Shown piece after piece: positions 27,829-37,045 of a stretch of DNA of 64,000 nt (position 1 is its first letter; every line of letters starts with the position of its first letter). The translations under genes and the position numbers were made by a program. Below the pieces are notes generated by a model. It saw nothing but the letters and a program-made list of their open reading frames with translations. It was not told the DNA's origin and made no database searches. This DNA is from Psychrobacter immobilis (GTDB lineage: Bacteria; Pseudomonadota; Gammaproteobacteria; Pseudomonadales; Moraxellaceae), in the NCBI RefSeq assembly GCF_904846285.1, contig NZ_CAJHAD010000001.1, forward strand, positions 1 through 64,000, written 5' to 3'.

Positions 27829-29247
27829 TTACGTAGGCATAAAGCTGTCTAAGACTACTTTCATAGCCGACAGTTTGCGCTGGATTTCTAGGTATTCATC
27901 AGCAGGGTTGGAGTCGTAAACATTACCGCCGCAGGTTTGCGCATAAGCCGACTCACCATTGATAAATAGACTGCGAATAGGAATGGCAAAAATACAATCG
28001 CCATTAAAATTAAATGAGCCTAGCGCGCCGCCATAAGCACCGCGACCATCAGGCTCTAGCTCATTGATAACCTTGATTGCTTCTACTTTCGGCGCACCTG
28101 ATAAAGTACCGGCGGGAAAGTTGCTGGCAAGGGCGCTAAACATATCCTCATCAGGATGCAAAATCCCGACGATTTCTGAGGAGATATGCTGGACGTGTGA
28201 GAAACGTTTGATATCCATTAGGTTACGTACCTTTACCGTACCAAAACGCGCGACGCGGCCGATATCGTTACGGTGCAAGTCAACGAGCATATTGTGCTCG
28301 GCAATCTCTTTAGCATCGTTTAGCAAAGCACGGGCAAGCTTACGGTCCTCCACTATATCGGCGCCGCGCTTGGCGGTGCCTGCCAGTGGGTAGGTTTCCA
28401 TCTCACCTTGACGCAAGCGAAATAGCAGCTCAGGGGAAGCGCCAATGATGCACTGCTGAGCAAATTTCATAAAATACATATGCGGTGAAGGATTGACCGT
28501 ACGCAGCTTTTCATAAATCGGCATCTTGTCGCCTACAATGCGATATTTGGATTTAAAGCCCACCTCACACTGAAAAATACGCCCAGAAATAATGTCTTCT
28601 TTCACTTGCATGACGACTTTAGCATGCTCTTCTTGGCTCATACCATCACCCAAAAACTCAACGGTGGGCGGCTCGTAACTTGGAATGGGCGCATCAAGCA
28701 AGGCTTTGATTTGCTCGATACGATTGTCTTGCTGCGCAGTTGGATAATAGAAATAGAAAATCTCACCGGTCATCTTATCAAGGGTCAGCCCATCCAAATA
28801 GACGCCAAATTTAAAGGGTTCAAAATCATCACTGGACTTCGCATTGACACTTGGCTCAAAGAAATTGACACTGTCATAGCCCAAATAGCCGACCAGTCCA
28901 CCGCTTTGGTCGCGAGCAATGACGTGTTGCGGGGTGATTGTGCGTAGTAGCTGATACGGGTTGTCCGTTTGATAATGACTGGTTTCAGCCGTTTTATTAT
29001 CGGTAATCGCTAAGGTAGTACGGTCGATAGCGGCAATGGTCATAACGGGGTCAAAACCAATGGCATGATGGCGCGCCATATGACCATCTTCACCCAATGA
29101 TTCGAGTAAATAACAGGTCTCAAAAGCACGCTCAATGCGCTTAAATAAGGCGAAAAAGTCAATATCTTGCGTGAGTTTAATACGTTGTGGTTTGCTAGGA
29201 ATATCGATAGCAGCAGGTTGGTCAGGCTTGGAAGTAGGAGAGGTCAT
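27829..29247 (-). CDS. trpE: Anthranilate synthase component I
   Basis: The chorismate-binding subunit, about 472 residues. The PLAGTAKRG motif has Ala where PabB-type enzymes have Lys (PIKGT), so it should make anthranilate. The LLES motif near residue 45, part of the tryptophan feedback site, is present, as are ELLFRL, NDIGRVARFGTVKV, FPAGTLSGAPKVEA and the GAYGGALG ending. I prefer the ATG at 29247; the ATG at 29259 adds four residues. It lies 34 bases before trpG and 72 bases after trpR, all on one strand. Confidence 0.9.
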   Translation of the reverse strand: MTSPTSKPDQPAAIDIPSKPQRIKLTQDIDFFALFKRIERAFETCYLLESLGEDGHMARHHAIGFDPVMTIAAIDRTTLAITDNKTAETSHYQTDNPYQLLRTITPQHVIARDQSGGLVGYLGYDSVNFFEPSVNAKSSDDFEPFKFGVYLDGLTLDKMTGEIFYFYYPTAQQDNRIEQIKALLDAPIPSYEPPTVEFLGDGMSQEEHAKVVMQVKEDIISGRIFQCEVGFKSKYRIVGDKMPIYEKLRTVNPSPHMYFMKFAQQCIIGASPELLFRLRQGEMETYPLAGTAKRGADIVEDRKLARALLNDAKEIAEHNMLVDLHRNDIGRVARFGTVKVRNLMDIKRFSHVQHISSEIVGILHPDEDMFSALASNFPAGTLSGAPKVEAIKVINELEPDGRGAYGGALGSFNFNGDCIFAIPIRSLFINGESAYAQTCGGNVYDSNPADEYLEIQRKLSAMKVVLDSFMPT

Positions 29248-29319
29248 AACAATATCCAAAATAGTTCAATGATTTATCATATAAAAATATGGCAAAAAGA
29301 AATCATAATTTTTGATGAA

Positions 29320-29625
29320 TTAAGCGTCTTTTATAGGTGTGCTTTTTATAGATATATTGTCTCTATGAGACTTTAGTAAAGCGCTGACATCGTGCGCTTG
29401 CATGGCTTTAGCACCACGCGACACAGTGGCGATACCAACGCCGAGCTGCTCAGATATCTCACGCTGGGTTATGCCGCGTTCAAGTAAGTCAAAAATACGA
29501 ATACGATTGGAGATTTCTTGTTGTTCTTTATCGGTCAATAATGCAGTAAATAGCTCGTCGATAGCGGCGCTGTCATTACAGTTGGCTAAATGGTTCAGTA
29601 AACTGCGATAAGGATTGGTGCTCAT
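29320..29625 (-). CDS. trpR: Trp repressor
   Basis: A 101-residue TrpR. The helix-turn-helix ITQREISEQLGVGIATVSRGAKAM follows the E. coli reading head closely, and LLTDKEQQEISNRIRIFDLL matches the L-tryptophan-binding core, including the Arg residues that contact the ligand. With tryptophan bound, TrpR blocks trp promoters. Unlike E. coli, trpR here is the first gene of the trpE-trpG unit, and an operator-like site overlaps its promoter, so autoregulation of the whole unit is likely. Confidence 0.93.
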   Translation of the reverse strand: MSTNPYRSLLNHLANCNDSAAIDELFTALLTDKEQQEISNRIRIFDLLERGITQREISEQLGVGIATVSRGAKAMQAHDVSALLKSHRDNISIKSTPIKDA

Positions 29626-29673
29626 AATATTTAATCTTAGTAGTAGGCAGGATAATAAGCAAGATGCTGTCTT

Positions 29674-29710
29674 GTTTCAGTATTCTAGTACAGTAGTACA
29701 AGAAAAACAA
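29674..29710 (-). promoter_or_regulatory. trpR promoter with overlapping TrpR operator
   Basis: On the minus strand a -35 TTGTTT (29705-29710) and a -10 TAGAAT (29682-29687) are separated by exactly 17 bases. Across the -10 lies GTACTAGAATACTGAAAC (29674-29691), whose first eight bases equal the left half of the E. coli aroH TrpR operator as I recall it; the right half is weaker. The placement matches the way TrpR blocks E. coli trp promoters. Confidence 0.65.
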
Positions 29711-30001
29711 GTCATAAGCGTATTGGTACGAGAGATGTCGTTAGCATGGCGACCAACCTTTATATTCACGATTTTCTCATCAATTTATTATTAACTCAAT
29801 ATCAGGGATGCCTTACGTTCAAATTCTTCTATCCCAATGCTTTTATCCCCATCCTTTTAACTATTTTTTAACCGCGCTTTTATAAACTCTAGCAACTCTC
29901 ACTCCCTTGTTTTTGAGCGAGATTATCAAAAACCTCAATTTCTCACATTATTTATTGCCAAATTGTTAATACTTCGTTATTATGCCTGTCATATTTTAAA
30001 T
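29711..30001. other. Intergenic region, trpR to iron receptor
   Basis: AT-rich; upstream of the two promoters, with no gene seen. Confidence 0.4.
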
Positions 30002-30020
30002 GCTAATCATTATCATTATT
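30002..30020 (+). promoter_or_regulatory. Fur box before the TonB-dependent receptor
   Basis: GCTAATCATTATCATTATT matches the 19-base Fur consensus at 15 positions, and further ATT repeats continue to 30028. It lies about 170 bases before the receptor start, so iron repression of the receptor is expected. Confidence 0.8.
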
Positions 30021-30192
30021 ATTAATCATGTCATTTGTATATAGATTGATTTCGTAGGTGTTATAAATCAAAAAATGATAAAGATTTTAATAGAGCATAA
30101 GAAAGCAAAGTCCCAAACGATCTTTTTCAAACTGTCTTTCTAAAGTGGCGCTTAAATCCTTCAATCCTAATAGTAAGTAAAGTGAGTGTGTT

Positions 30193-32256
30193 ATGCGTGA
30201 AGTTAAGTCAGCAACATTTTCTAATCAATTAACGGTGTTATCGGTCGCTGTTTCAGCAATCCTGTGTTCACATCTGGCGGTTGCGGCAGCGGACGTGCCT
30301 AGTACCACCCTACAAACCATCACAGTGACGGCCAATAGCTCGGTACGTGAAAAGGTGCAAGAGGATGGCGTCGATGTCGAAGACTATACGCCTGCACAGC
30401 AAGCGAGCCATTTAAGCGATTTTTTAAATGTGGTACCAGGCGTGACCATAGGCGGTACGTCATCGGTCAACCAGCGCATTCGTATTCGCGGTCTTGAAGA
30501 CAGCAACCTAAAAGTCACCATTGATGGCGCGCGCCAAGAAGGCAAGCTGTTCTATCATATGGGCGATATCACCATTGATCCTGATTTGCTCAAACAAGCG
30601 GATGTGGCGGTGGGTAACAACTCTGTCACGCTCGGTAATGATGCACTTGGCGGCGCGGTTGCTTTTAAAACGGTCGATGCCGCTGATTTACTTAAACCCG
30701 GTCAAAAGATTGGTGCCAAGCTAAAAGCCGGTTATGCCAGTAATAATGATGAGCTATTGACGTCAGCCACCGTTTTTGGCGCACCATCTGATAATGTCGA
30801 TTTATTGGCTTATTATGGCAAGCGTGATACCAGTTCGGGTGAAGACGGTGAAGGCCGTGAGTTGTTTGAAGACAGTGAGAGCGAGAGCTTCTTATTAAAA
30901 GCCGGTGCTTATGTTGGTAATGACCATCATGTAGGCGCAAGCTTTAGCCGTACTGAGAAAGAAGGGATTTTTCCATTCCGTCCAGACTTTCCGAGTCGCT
31001 CGGAAGCTCCAATTCCGCAACAGGTGAAGCGCGATACTTATGGTATTGATTATAAGTTTAATCCTAGCAATCCGCTGATTGATATAGATACCAATGTGTA
31101 TCAGACTAAAACCCGTATTTTGCGCGATTCTGAATATCTTACAAATCCAGGTTTCGATTTTAACGCTGAAGTCCAAACCACAGGCGCAAAAATCCAAAAT
31201 ACCAGTGATATCGCTACCAATGTTGGCACGCACAAGCTGATATCTGGAATTGAGCATTATAAAAAAGAGTCAGAGATGGAGCGCGACTTCGTCAAAAAAG
31301 GCTCAGATCAGGCAACCAATACTTCTGTTTATCTAGAAGACCAGTGGCAAAATGGTAAGCTTACTTTAACGCCTGGTGTGCGTTATGACCGCTACAAATC
31401 TCCTGAGTTTATTTCTGGTGGCAAAACCTATGATAATGTCGTCGGTGCACTTGCTGCAAGCTATGAAATTGCACCACTAACGCAAGTATTCGCTAGCTAC
31501 ACACAGTTATTTAATGGTCCGGATTTAAGCCAAACAATATTTAATTCAGATGGTGATAAAACGTACGTTAATAATGACTTAAAAGCAGAAGAAGGATCTA
31601 ACGCTGAAGTAGGTATTATCACAACCTTGCGCGACCTAACAGTAACTGGTGATGCACTGCAACTAAGCGGTAAATACTTTGAAACTGATATTGAAAACTA
31701 CATTGAATTTGTGAGATCAGGTGGGACAAGACCGGGCTTGAACTGTGCAAATGGACAGCCAGGTGGCGATTGCCAAGGTGTCATCAATAAAGATGAAGAT
31801 TATAAGATCAAAGGCGTCGAGCTGGCTGCTGACTATAAAATGAATGACTTTAGTATGGGTTTGAGCTATTCACGAGCGCGCAGTAAAGGCGATAAAACAG
31901 GCTATAGTATTCCATCAGTGACCGGAAGCAGCTCAGAATCAGGTGATAAATATATGGTCAATTTGGCTTATAGTCCAACGGAGACCACAGATATTGGCTG
32001 GCGCAGTACCTATGTCGCTTCAGTGATGCCAAATACTAGCGCGAATGATATTGAAAAACCAAGCTATGACGTTCATGATATCTTTATGAACTATTCGCCA
32101 AAACAAATTGAAGGACTAAAAGCGACGGTTGGCGTTTACAATCTTTTCGATGAAGCTTACGCTAGCCACTCATCTCGCCTAAACCCGATTGATGATGTTG
32201 CTACTGACTTCGAGCCAGGTCGTAATATCAAAGCGTCATTGACGTATCAGTTTTAA
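30193..32256 (+). CDS. TonB-dependent outer-membrane receptor, iron chelate
   Basis: A 687-residue receptor with a signal peptide ending near AVAAA (~32), a TonB-box-like LQTITVTA segment, a plug domain (~55-165, with RIRIRGLEDSNLKVTIDGARQ) and a barrel ending in aromatic Phe. A Cys pair (LNCANGQPGGDCQG) in one extracellular loop is notable. I do not see the FRAP and NPNL motifs of haem receptors, so a siderophore is more likely, in keeping with the nearby FecCD-type importer, but the ligand is unknown. A Fur box precedes it and a terminator follows. Confidence 0.92.
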   Translation: MREVKSATFSNQLTVLSVAVSAILCSHLAVAAADVPSTTLQTITVTANSSVREKVQEDGVDVEDYTPAQQASHLSDFLNVVPGVTIGGTSSVNQRIRIRGLEDSNLKVTIDGARQEGKLFYHMGDITIDPDLLKQADVAVGNNSVTLGNDALGGAVAFKTVDAADLLKPGQKIGAKLKAGYASNNDELLTSATVFGAPSDNVDLLAYYGKRDTSSGEDGEGRELFEDSESESFLLKAGAYVGNDHHVGASFSRTEKEGIFPFRPDFPSRSEAPIPQQVKRDTYGIDYKFNPSNPLIDIDTNVYQTKTRILRDSEYLTNPGFDFNAEVQTTGAKIQNTSDIATNVGTHKLISGIEHYKKESEMERDFVKKGSDQATNTSVYLEDQWQNGKLTLTPGVRYDRYKSPEFISGGKTYDNVVGALAASYEIAPLTQVFASYTQLFNGPDLSQTIFNSDGDKTYVNNDLKAEEGSNAEVGIITTLRDLTVTGDALQLSGKYFETDIENYIEFVRSGGTRPGLNCANGQPGGDCQGVINKDEDYKIKGVELAADYKMNDFSMGLSYSRARSKGDKTGYSIPSVTGSSSESGDKYMVNLAYSPTETTDIGWRSTYVASVMPNTSANDIEKPSYDVHDIFMNYSPKQIEGLKATVGVYNLFDEAYASHSSRLNPIDDVATDFEPGRNIKASLTYQF

Positions 32257-32283
32257 GCCTGTATTTATTTTCTAGTCGCAAAA

Positions 32284-32320
32284 GAGCCAGCTTTTTATAA
32301 AAAAGAGCTGGCTTTTTTAT
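32284..32320 (+). terminator. Terminator after the receptor gene
   Basis: AGCCAGCT pairs with AGCTGGCT, then TTTTTT. The PepSY-TM gene follows, so this may be partly read through. Confidence 0.8.
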
Positions 32321-32411
32321 CACCATTTTTTGGCACTCAAGCTTTATTTTTAAACATTACGCTTCGGCTGTAGCCCCATTAACCCTATATATTCATAAAG
32401 AATCAGCACTC

Positions 32412-33827
32412 ATGACTTCACTTTCATTATCTTCTTTTGCATCGAATATGCGCCGTATTTGTCTATGGATTCATCGTTATACTGGGCTTGTGATGGCAGG
32501 CTTTTTAATCATGGCTGGCATTACTGGCTCGTTATTGGCTTTCCATAAAGAGCTAGATGATATGTTTAATTATAAATTGGCTCAGATTGAGCGGCAAGAT
32601 GCGCCACAGCTTCCTATTGCAACCCTGCACGATAAGGTGGTCGCCGCCTATCCAGAGTACAATTTTTCTAGTATGCCAACATCATTAGAAGCGGATAAAT
32701 CTGCATTATTTTCGGTCGATAGAGCCAGAGGTCAAAGCGCTAGAAATCAACCTAAAGCCCTGTTTCAAGAGGTTTATGTCAATCCTTATAACGGCGATAT
32801 CGTAGGAACGCGTGATAAAGACGCGTGGGCGTGGCGTAATACCATGTGGAAAGTGTTTTGGTTACACCGTGATTTATTGCTTGGCGATATCGGTAAGCTG
32901 ATGCTAGGTGTGATAGCCCTTATTTGGACGATTAACTGCTTTATTGGCTTTTACTTGACCTTTCCTAGGGCGGTTAACAATAAAAAAGTGTCGCAAAAAA
33001 CTGTACCTAAAACTACGCCTAAAAAACGTGCGTCTTTTATTAAGCGCTGGCTACCGGCGTGGAAAATCCGCCGCAAAACCAATACCTTTAAGCTCAATTA
33101 TGATTTGCATCACGCTTTTGGTTTATGGCTGTGGCTGATGCTATTTATTATTGCGTGGTCGAGTGTCGGTTTTAATTTAAAATCGGTCTATCAACCTGTG
33201 ATGCAAGTAGTGGTCGGGTTTGAAGGTAGAGAGGGTAAAAGAGAAGAAAAAGGCAAGTCAAAGACAACAGATAGATCGAGCGAGCAGGTTATGTCAGCCG
33301 TTGCACCAATGAACACTGAAACGGGTAGTGAAGCTTTTGCTAATAAATCCAAGATCAATAAAGCTAATAGTATTGCGTATTTAACTGAGCAAGCGCATAT
33401 TGCTGCGCAAAAAAACGGCGTAACCTTACAGCAGACATTGGGTATACGCTGGCTTGCGGAGGAGGGACAATGGCAAATGCGCTTTAAAACCGATAAAGAT
33501 GTCGGCACTCACGGTGGTGCTTCGTCTATCACCGTGGCTGCGGCGACTAGCAAAGTCGAAAAGGTTAATTTGGGTTATCAAAGCGCATTTGGCAATAAAA
33601 TCGACCAATGGTTCTCAACCTTGCACATGGGGCATATTGGACAGGGTAATGCTCATTTACTGTATCAAATATTCTTAGCAATGATAGGATTGGCCGTGGC
33701 AGTTTTGTCCGCTACCGGTGTGTATTTATGGGTCAAAGCTCGTCAAAGCCGATTAAAGCAAAAATTGACCATTAAAAATAAATTTTCAAACCATTACGGA
33801 AAACCAGCTATTAAAAAACAGTTATAA
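32412..33827 (+). CDS. PepSY transmembrane protein (PiuB-like, iron uptake)
   Basis: A 471-residue inner-membrane protein of the PepSY-associated TM family. Four helices are visible: residues ~18-42 (with IHRYTGLVMAGFL), ~165-185, ~230-255 (with LHHAFGLWLWLMLF) and ~420-445. His residues sit at helix ends (WIHRYTG, LHRDLL, LHHAFG, LHMGHIGQG), consistent with haem- or metal-dependent electron transfer as proposed for siderophore reductases such as FoxB. A charged Lys/Glu/Ser-rich insert lies at ~275-305. Its place after the receptor supports release of iron from the imported chelate. Confidence 0.88.
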   Translation: MTSLSLSSFASNMRRICLWIHRYTGLVMAGFLIMAGITGSLLAFHKELDDMFNYKLAQIERQDAPQLPIATLHDKVVAAYPEYNFSSMPTSLEADKSALFSVDRARGQSARNQPKALFQEVYVNPYNGDIVGTRDKDAWAWRNTMWKVFWLHRDLLLGDIGKLMLGVIALIWTINCFIGFYLTFPRAVNNKKVSQKTVPKTTPKKRASFIKRWLPAWKIRRKTNTFKLNYDLHHAFGLWLWLMLFIIAWSSVGFNLKSVYQPVMQVVVGFEGREGKREEKGKSKTTDRSSEQVMSAVAPMNTETGSEAFANKSKINKANSIAYLTEQAHIAAQKNGVTLQQTLGIRWLAEEGQWQMRFKTDKDVGTHGGASSITVAAATSKVEKVNLGYQSAFGNKIDQWFSTLHMGHIGQGNAHLLYQIFLAMIGLAVAVLSATGVYLWVKARQSRLKQKLTIKNKFSNHYGKPAIKKQL

Positions 33828-33839
33828 AACACCCCGTAC

Positions 33840-34610
33840 TTAAACCGTATCGACAATCACGGGTCGGCCTTGATGGTTAAGGACAGTCACATCGACTTTG
33901 TATAGCTCTTTCATGGTTTCATGCGTGAGTACATCAACAGGCGCACCGGTTGCCAGTACGCGACCCTCTTTCATCGTCACTACCGTATCGGCAAATTGCG
34001 CAGCTTGATTGATGTCGTGCAAGACAATCACCACGGTTTTTTGCTCAGTATGACTCAATTCGCGCAGCTCACGCATCAGACGGCCAGCATGGTACATATC
34101 TAGATTGTTGAGCGGTTCATCAAGGAGTAGGTACGGTGTATCTTGGCAGACAATCATCGCAATCAGCACGCGTTGACGCTGACCCCCAGAGAGCGTCGAT
34201 AAAAAGCGCTCGGCTAACGGCTCAAGCTCAAAGCGTTCGATAATTTCCTGCACTTTTTGCTGATCATCAGCCGTTGGTTGTCCTTGATGATAAGGATAGC
34301 GCCCAAACATCAGCAGCTCATGCACACGCAGCCTACCTTGTACTTGGTTGTCTTGCCCAAGCATGGCTACGGTCTTAGACAGCGTTCGTGCATGACAGCT
34401 GACAATATCATGCTCCTCATTCCCTATAACGAAACTGACCTGCCCTGATTGTAACGGTTGCAAGCGCGCCATCACCGAAAACAGCGTCGATTTACCCGCA
34501 CCATTTGGCCCTATTAAGGCAATCACTTGCGAGGGCGGTAAAGACAGGCTAATGTCATGCAGGATTTGCTGTTTGCCAATATGGTGGGAGACATTATTTA
34601 TTTTAATCAT
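33840..34610 (-). CDS. Iron-siderophore ABC importer, ATPase
   Basis: A 256-residue FepC/FhuC-type ATPase with Walker A GPNGAGKST (~34-42), signature LSGGQRQRV, Walker B YLLLDEPLNNLDM and switch VVIVLHDINQA. It energises uptake of an iron chelate through the two FecCD-type permeases encoded upstream. It is the last gene of the four-gene operon and converges on the PepSY-TM gene with only 12 bases between, with no obvious terminator between them. Confidence 0.93.
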   Translation of the reverse strand: MIKINNVSHHIGKQQILHDISLSLPPSQVIALIGPNGAGKSTLFSVMARLQPLQSGQVSFVIGNEEHDIVSCHARTLSKTVAMLGQDNQVQGRLRVHELLMFGRYPYHQGQPTADDQQKVQEIIERFELEPLAERFLSTLSGGQRQRVLIAMIVCQDTPYLLLDEPLNNLDMYHAGRLMRELRELSHTEQKTVVIVLHDINQAAQFADTVVTMKEGRVLATGAPVDVLTHETMKELYKVDVTVLNHQGRPVIVDTV

Positions 34611-34662
34611 AGCAGTTCTTGTTTTTAGAAAAATTTAACCATTGCGCTTTAAAAAGTCATCA

Positions 34663-35757
34663 TTAGCGGCGATAGGTCATAAATATTAATAATAAAAATA
34701 CCAAGCCGCCCGCCAGTTCAATCACCACTGACAATACGCCTGCCATGCCGAGCACTTGCTCAAATATGGTTTGACCGAGGACCAAGCAAATCATCGCCAC
34801 CAAGCTGACCAATATCAGACGCTCACTGTGATACATATGGCGCGCGATACGATTGGTCAAGGCGCAGACCAGTAAGCCAAAAAAAGTCACCGGACCGACC
34901 AAGGCAGTTGCCGTAGCGACCAATACCGCAATGACCGTTAATAGCCCGAATGCGAGGCGTTGATAGTTGATACCAAGGTTAATTGCTTGTGGTTTGCCCA
35001 GCATCAAGACATCGCATTGATAGCGCCAGCGCCAGATAAATAGCGCACTGATGACGCAAATAACAAAGCTAATGCCCAAAAGCTGCGGATTGACCGTATT
35101 AAACTGCGCGTAACTGGCCGATTGGACAACCACGAAGTCATCGGGGTTAATGAGCCGTGCAACCAGCGCCGATAAGCTGCGAAACAACACGCCAAAGATA
35201 ACGCCTACCAGTATCAGCCGCGTCAAATCCTGACTGCTTTTTGAAAACAACAGCCGAAATAACAATAACGACGCGCCAAACATGAGGACGATTTCAAGGG
35301 TGAATTTAGCAATGGGGTTGATGCTGGTAAAACTAATGGCGCCCAAAAAGAACACCAATAAGCTTTGTAATAACACATACAGTGAGTCAAAGCCCAATAA
35401 GGAGGGCGTCAAAATAGGATTGTGGGTTAAGGTTTGAAAAAGTAAGGTCGATACGCCGATGGCATAACCGACGACCAGTAGCGCCAGTAATTTTTTACCG
35501 CGTAATGGCAGGGCAAAGTCCCAATAGCCATTGACGTTAAGTGTCAAAAACAGTGTCATTGAGATGAGTAAGATAATCGCGGCAATGGATTTTGGATGAC
35601 CAGCGATAAAGGTCCAAAGTTTTGCTAAAGGATTTTGACGAGGAGTATCTTCAAGGCTGTCATTGTCTAAAGTAGCATTTGCTAGAGCGCTCTTTTTTGC
35701 CGAGCCAGTCTTGGTAGAATTGTCATTTATAAAGTTATGCTTAGACGGTGAAAACAT
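34663..35757 (-). CDS. Iron-siderophore ABC importer, second FecCD permease
   Basis: A 364-residue FecCD-family permease with about nine or ten helices. A ~50-residue polar N-terminal extension (Ser/Asn/Lys-rich) comes before the first helix. Helix-loop motifs LLVVGYAIGVSTLLFQTLTHNPILTPSLLGFDSLY and LGINYQRLAFGLLTV are visible; the family has GxxLQxxxRNPLAxPxxLG and LG coupling loops. The YAIGV/TLTHNPILTP form is like the VctG/YclO branch. AGGA precedes the start. Confidence 0.93.
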   Translation of the reverse strand: MFSPSKHNFINDNSTKTGSAKKSALANATLDNDSLEDTPRQNPLAKLWTFIAGHPKSIAAIILLISMTLFLTLNVNGYWDFALPLRGKKLLALLVVGYAIGVSTLLFQTLTHNPILTPSLLGFDSLYVLLQSLLVFFLGAISFTSINPIAKFTLEIVLMFGASLLLFRLLFSKSSQDLTRLILVGVIFGVLFRSLSALVARLINPDDFVVVQSASYAQFNTVNPQLLGISFVICVISALFIWRWRYQCDVLMLGKPQAINLGINYQRLAFGLLTVIAVLVATATALVGPVTFFGLLVCALTNRIARHMYHSERLILVSLVAMICLVLGQTIFEQVLGMAGVLSVVIELAGGLVFLLLIFMTYRR

Positions 35758-35877
35758 ACGTAAATCCTACTTTGCTACCTTTAATAGTAACAACGCCACG
35801 CTTATCTAGTCAGACAACAGGACGAATAAATGAAGAAAAGTGTTAATAGTTAAGGCGCTACACGATTGTGAGATAGC

Positions 35878-36987
35878 TTATTGCTCAGCAGGCGCACGCA
35901 ATAATAGCCATAAAAACAGCATTGTGCCGACCACACCAAAAACTGTCGCCACAGGCACTTCAAAGGGATAACGAATCGAGCGCCCGATAATATCACAAAG
36001 TAATACGGCTGATGCGCCCAAGAGTGCAACTGCGGGCAAGCTGCGGCGTAACTTATCGCCCATGATGCGACTAACGATATTGGGTACGACCAAGCCGATA
36101 AAGGGAATCATACCAACCGTTACGACGACCACAGCACTCATCATCGCCACCATGCCAACACCAAGCCCCGTTACTTGCCGTTTACTAATCCCCAAGTTTA
36201 GCGCGATATTGTCGCCCAAACCGACGATGGTCAGTTTATCGGCGATAATATAAGCCAGCACGCACAGTGCGCCCGTCAACCAAAGTAGCTCATAACGTCC
36301 GGCTAATACCGAAGAGAAGTCGCCAAATTGCCAAACGCTAAGCATCTGTAATGATTCAGTTTGGTAGGCGATAAAAGTGGTTATCGCCTCGATAATGCCA
36401 CCAAAGACAATACCAATCAGTGGAATCATCAAAAAATCCGTCGGCGGAACGCGATGTATCAGCAGCATAAAGAGCATCATGCCACCGACTGCCGCAATGG
36501 TAGCAACGCCCATTTTTACGATGAGCGCGCTGGCAGGGAACAATAAACTGACAACCAGTAATCCCAGCGCTGCACTTTGGGTCGCCCCAACCATAGATGG
36601 TTCAACGAAGCGGTTTTTGAGCACCACTTGAATAATCATCCCTGCCACCGCCATGGCGATACCTGTCAAAATAATGGCAACGGTACGCGGTATGCGGCTG
36701 ACCAACAACAGTGAGCTATCAGAGTTGGCGCTGTGATTCACAAGGCTTTGCAAAATACCTGACCACGAAAAATCTGCCACTCCGATAGATAAACTTAGTA
36801 ATACCAAAAGCCCCATAATAATGAGGCTGGCTGTGTTTATTAACCACGGCGGTATCGCAGCGCGGCGCTTTTTATCACGGGCGTAGCGGCTGACACTACT
36901 TGCACTCGGCTGCCAGCTTGATGGCGCAGCTGGCAGAGTAGAGCTGGTTTTAACGCTGGCTTGAGCACGAGGTGAAAATAACGACAT
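35878..36987 (-). CDS. Iron-siderophore ABC importer, first FecCD permease
   Basis: A 369-residue FecCD-family permease, partner of the one encoded just downstream. The MAVAGMIIQVVLKNRFVEPSMVGATQSAALG segment (~115-145) and NLGISKRQVTGLG coupling loop (~268) are present. A ~45-residue Ser/Ala/Arg-rich cytoplasmic lead precedes the first helix. A heterodimeric permease of this pair resembles the VctD/VctG and YclN/YclO arrangement, which import catechol siderophores or their fragments; that ligand class is an inference. Confidence 0.93.
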   Translation of the reverse strand: MSLFSPRAQASVKTSSTLPAAPSSWQPSASSVSRYARDKKRRAAIPPWLINTASLIIMGLLVLLSLSIGVADFSWSGILQSLVNHSANSDSSLLLVSRIPRTVAIILTGIAMAVAGMIIQVVLKNRFVEPSMVGATQSAALGLLVVSLLFPASALIVKMGVATIAAVGGMMLFMLLIHRVPPTDFLMIPLIGIVFGGIIEAITTFIAYQTESLQMLSVWQFGDFSSVLAGRYELLWLTGALCVLAYIIADKLTIVGLGDNIALNLGISKRQVTGLGVGMVAMMSAVVVVTVGMIPFIGLVVPNIVSRIMGDKLRRSLPAVALLGASAVLLCDIIGRSIRYPFEVPVATVFGVVGTMLFLWLLLRAPAEQ

Positions 36988-37045
36988 AACGGCTACTGGC
37001 TTATTAATGGGTAACTAAGAAGAATGGCTTATATAGTTATCGCGT

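Noticed and set aside
27829..29247. PabB (aminodeoxychorismate synthase) identity
   Set aside because: The motif has PLAGT rather than PIKGT, the LLES feedback motif is present and trpR is adjacent, so TrpE is preferred.
30193..32256. Haem receptor identity for the TonB-dependent receptor
   Set aside because: FRAP and NPNL motifs with the usual His residues were not found; neighbours fit a siderophore system better.
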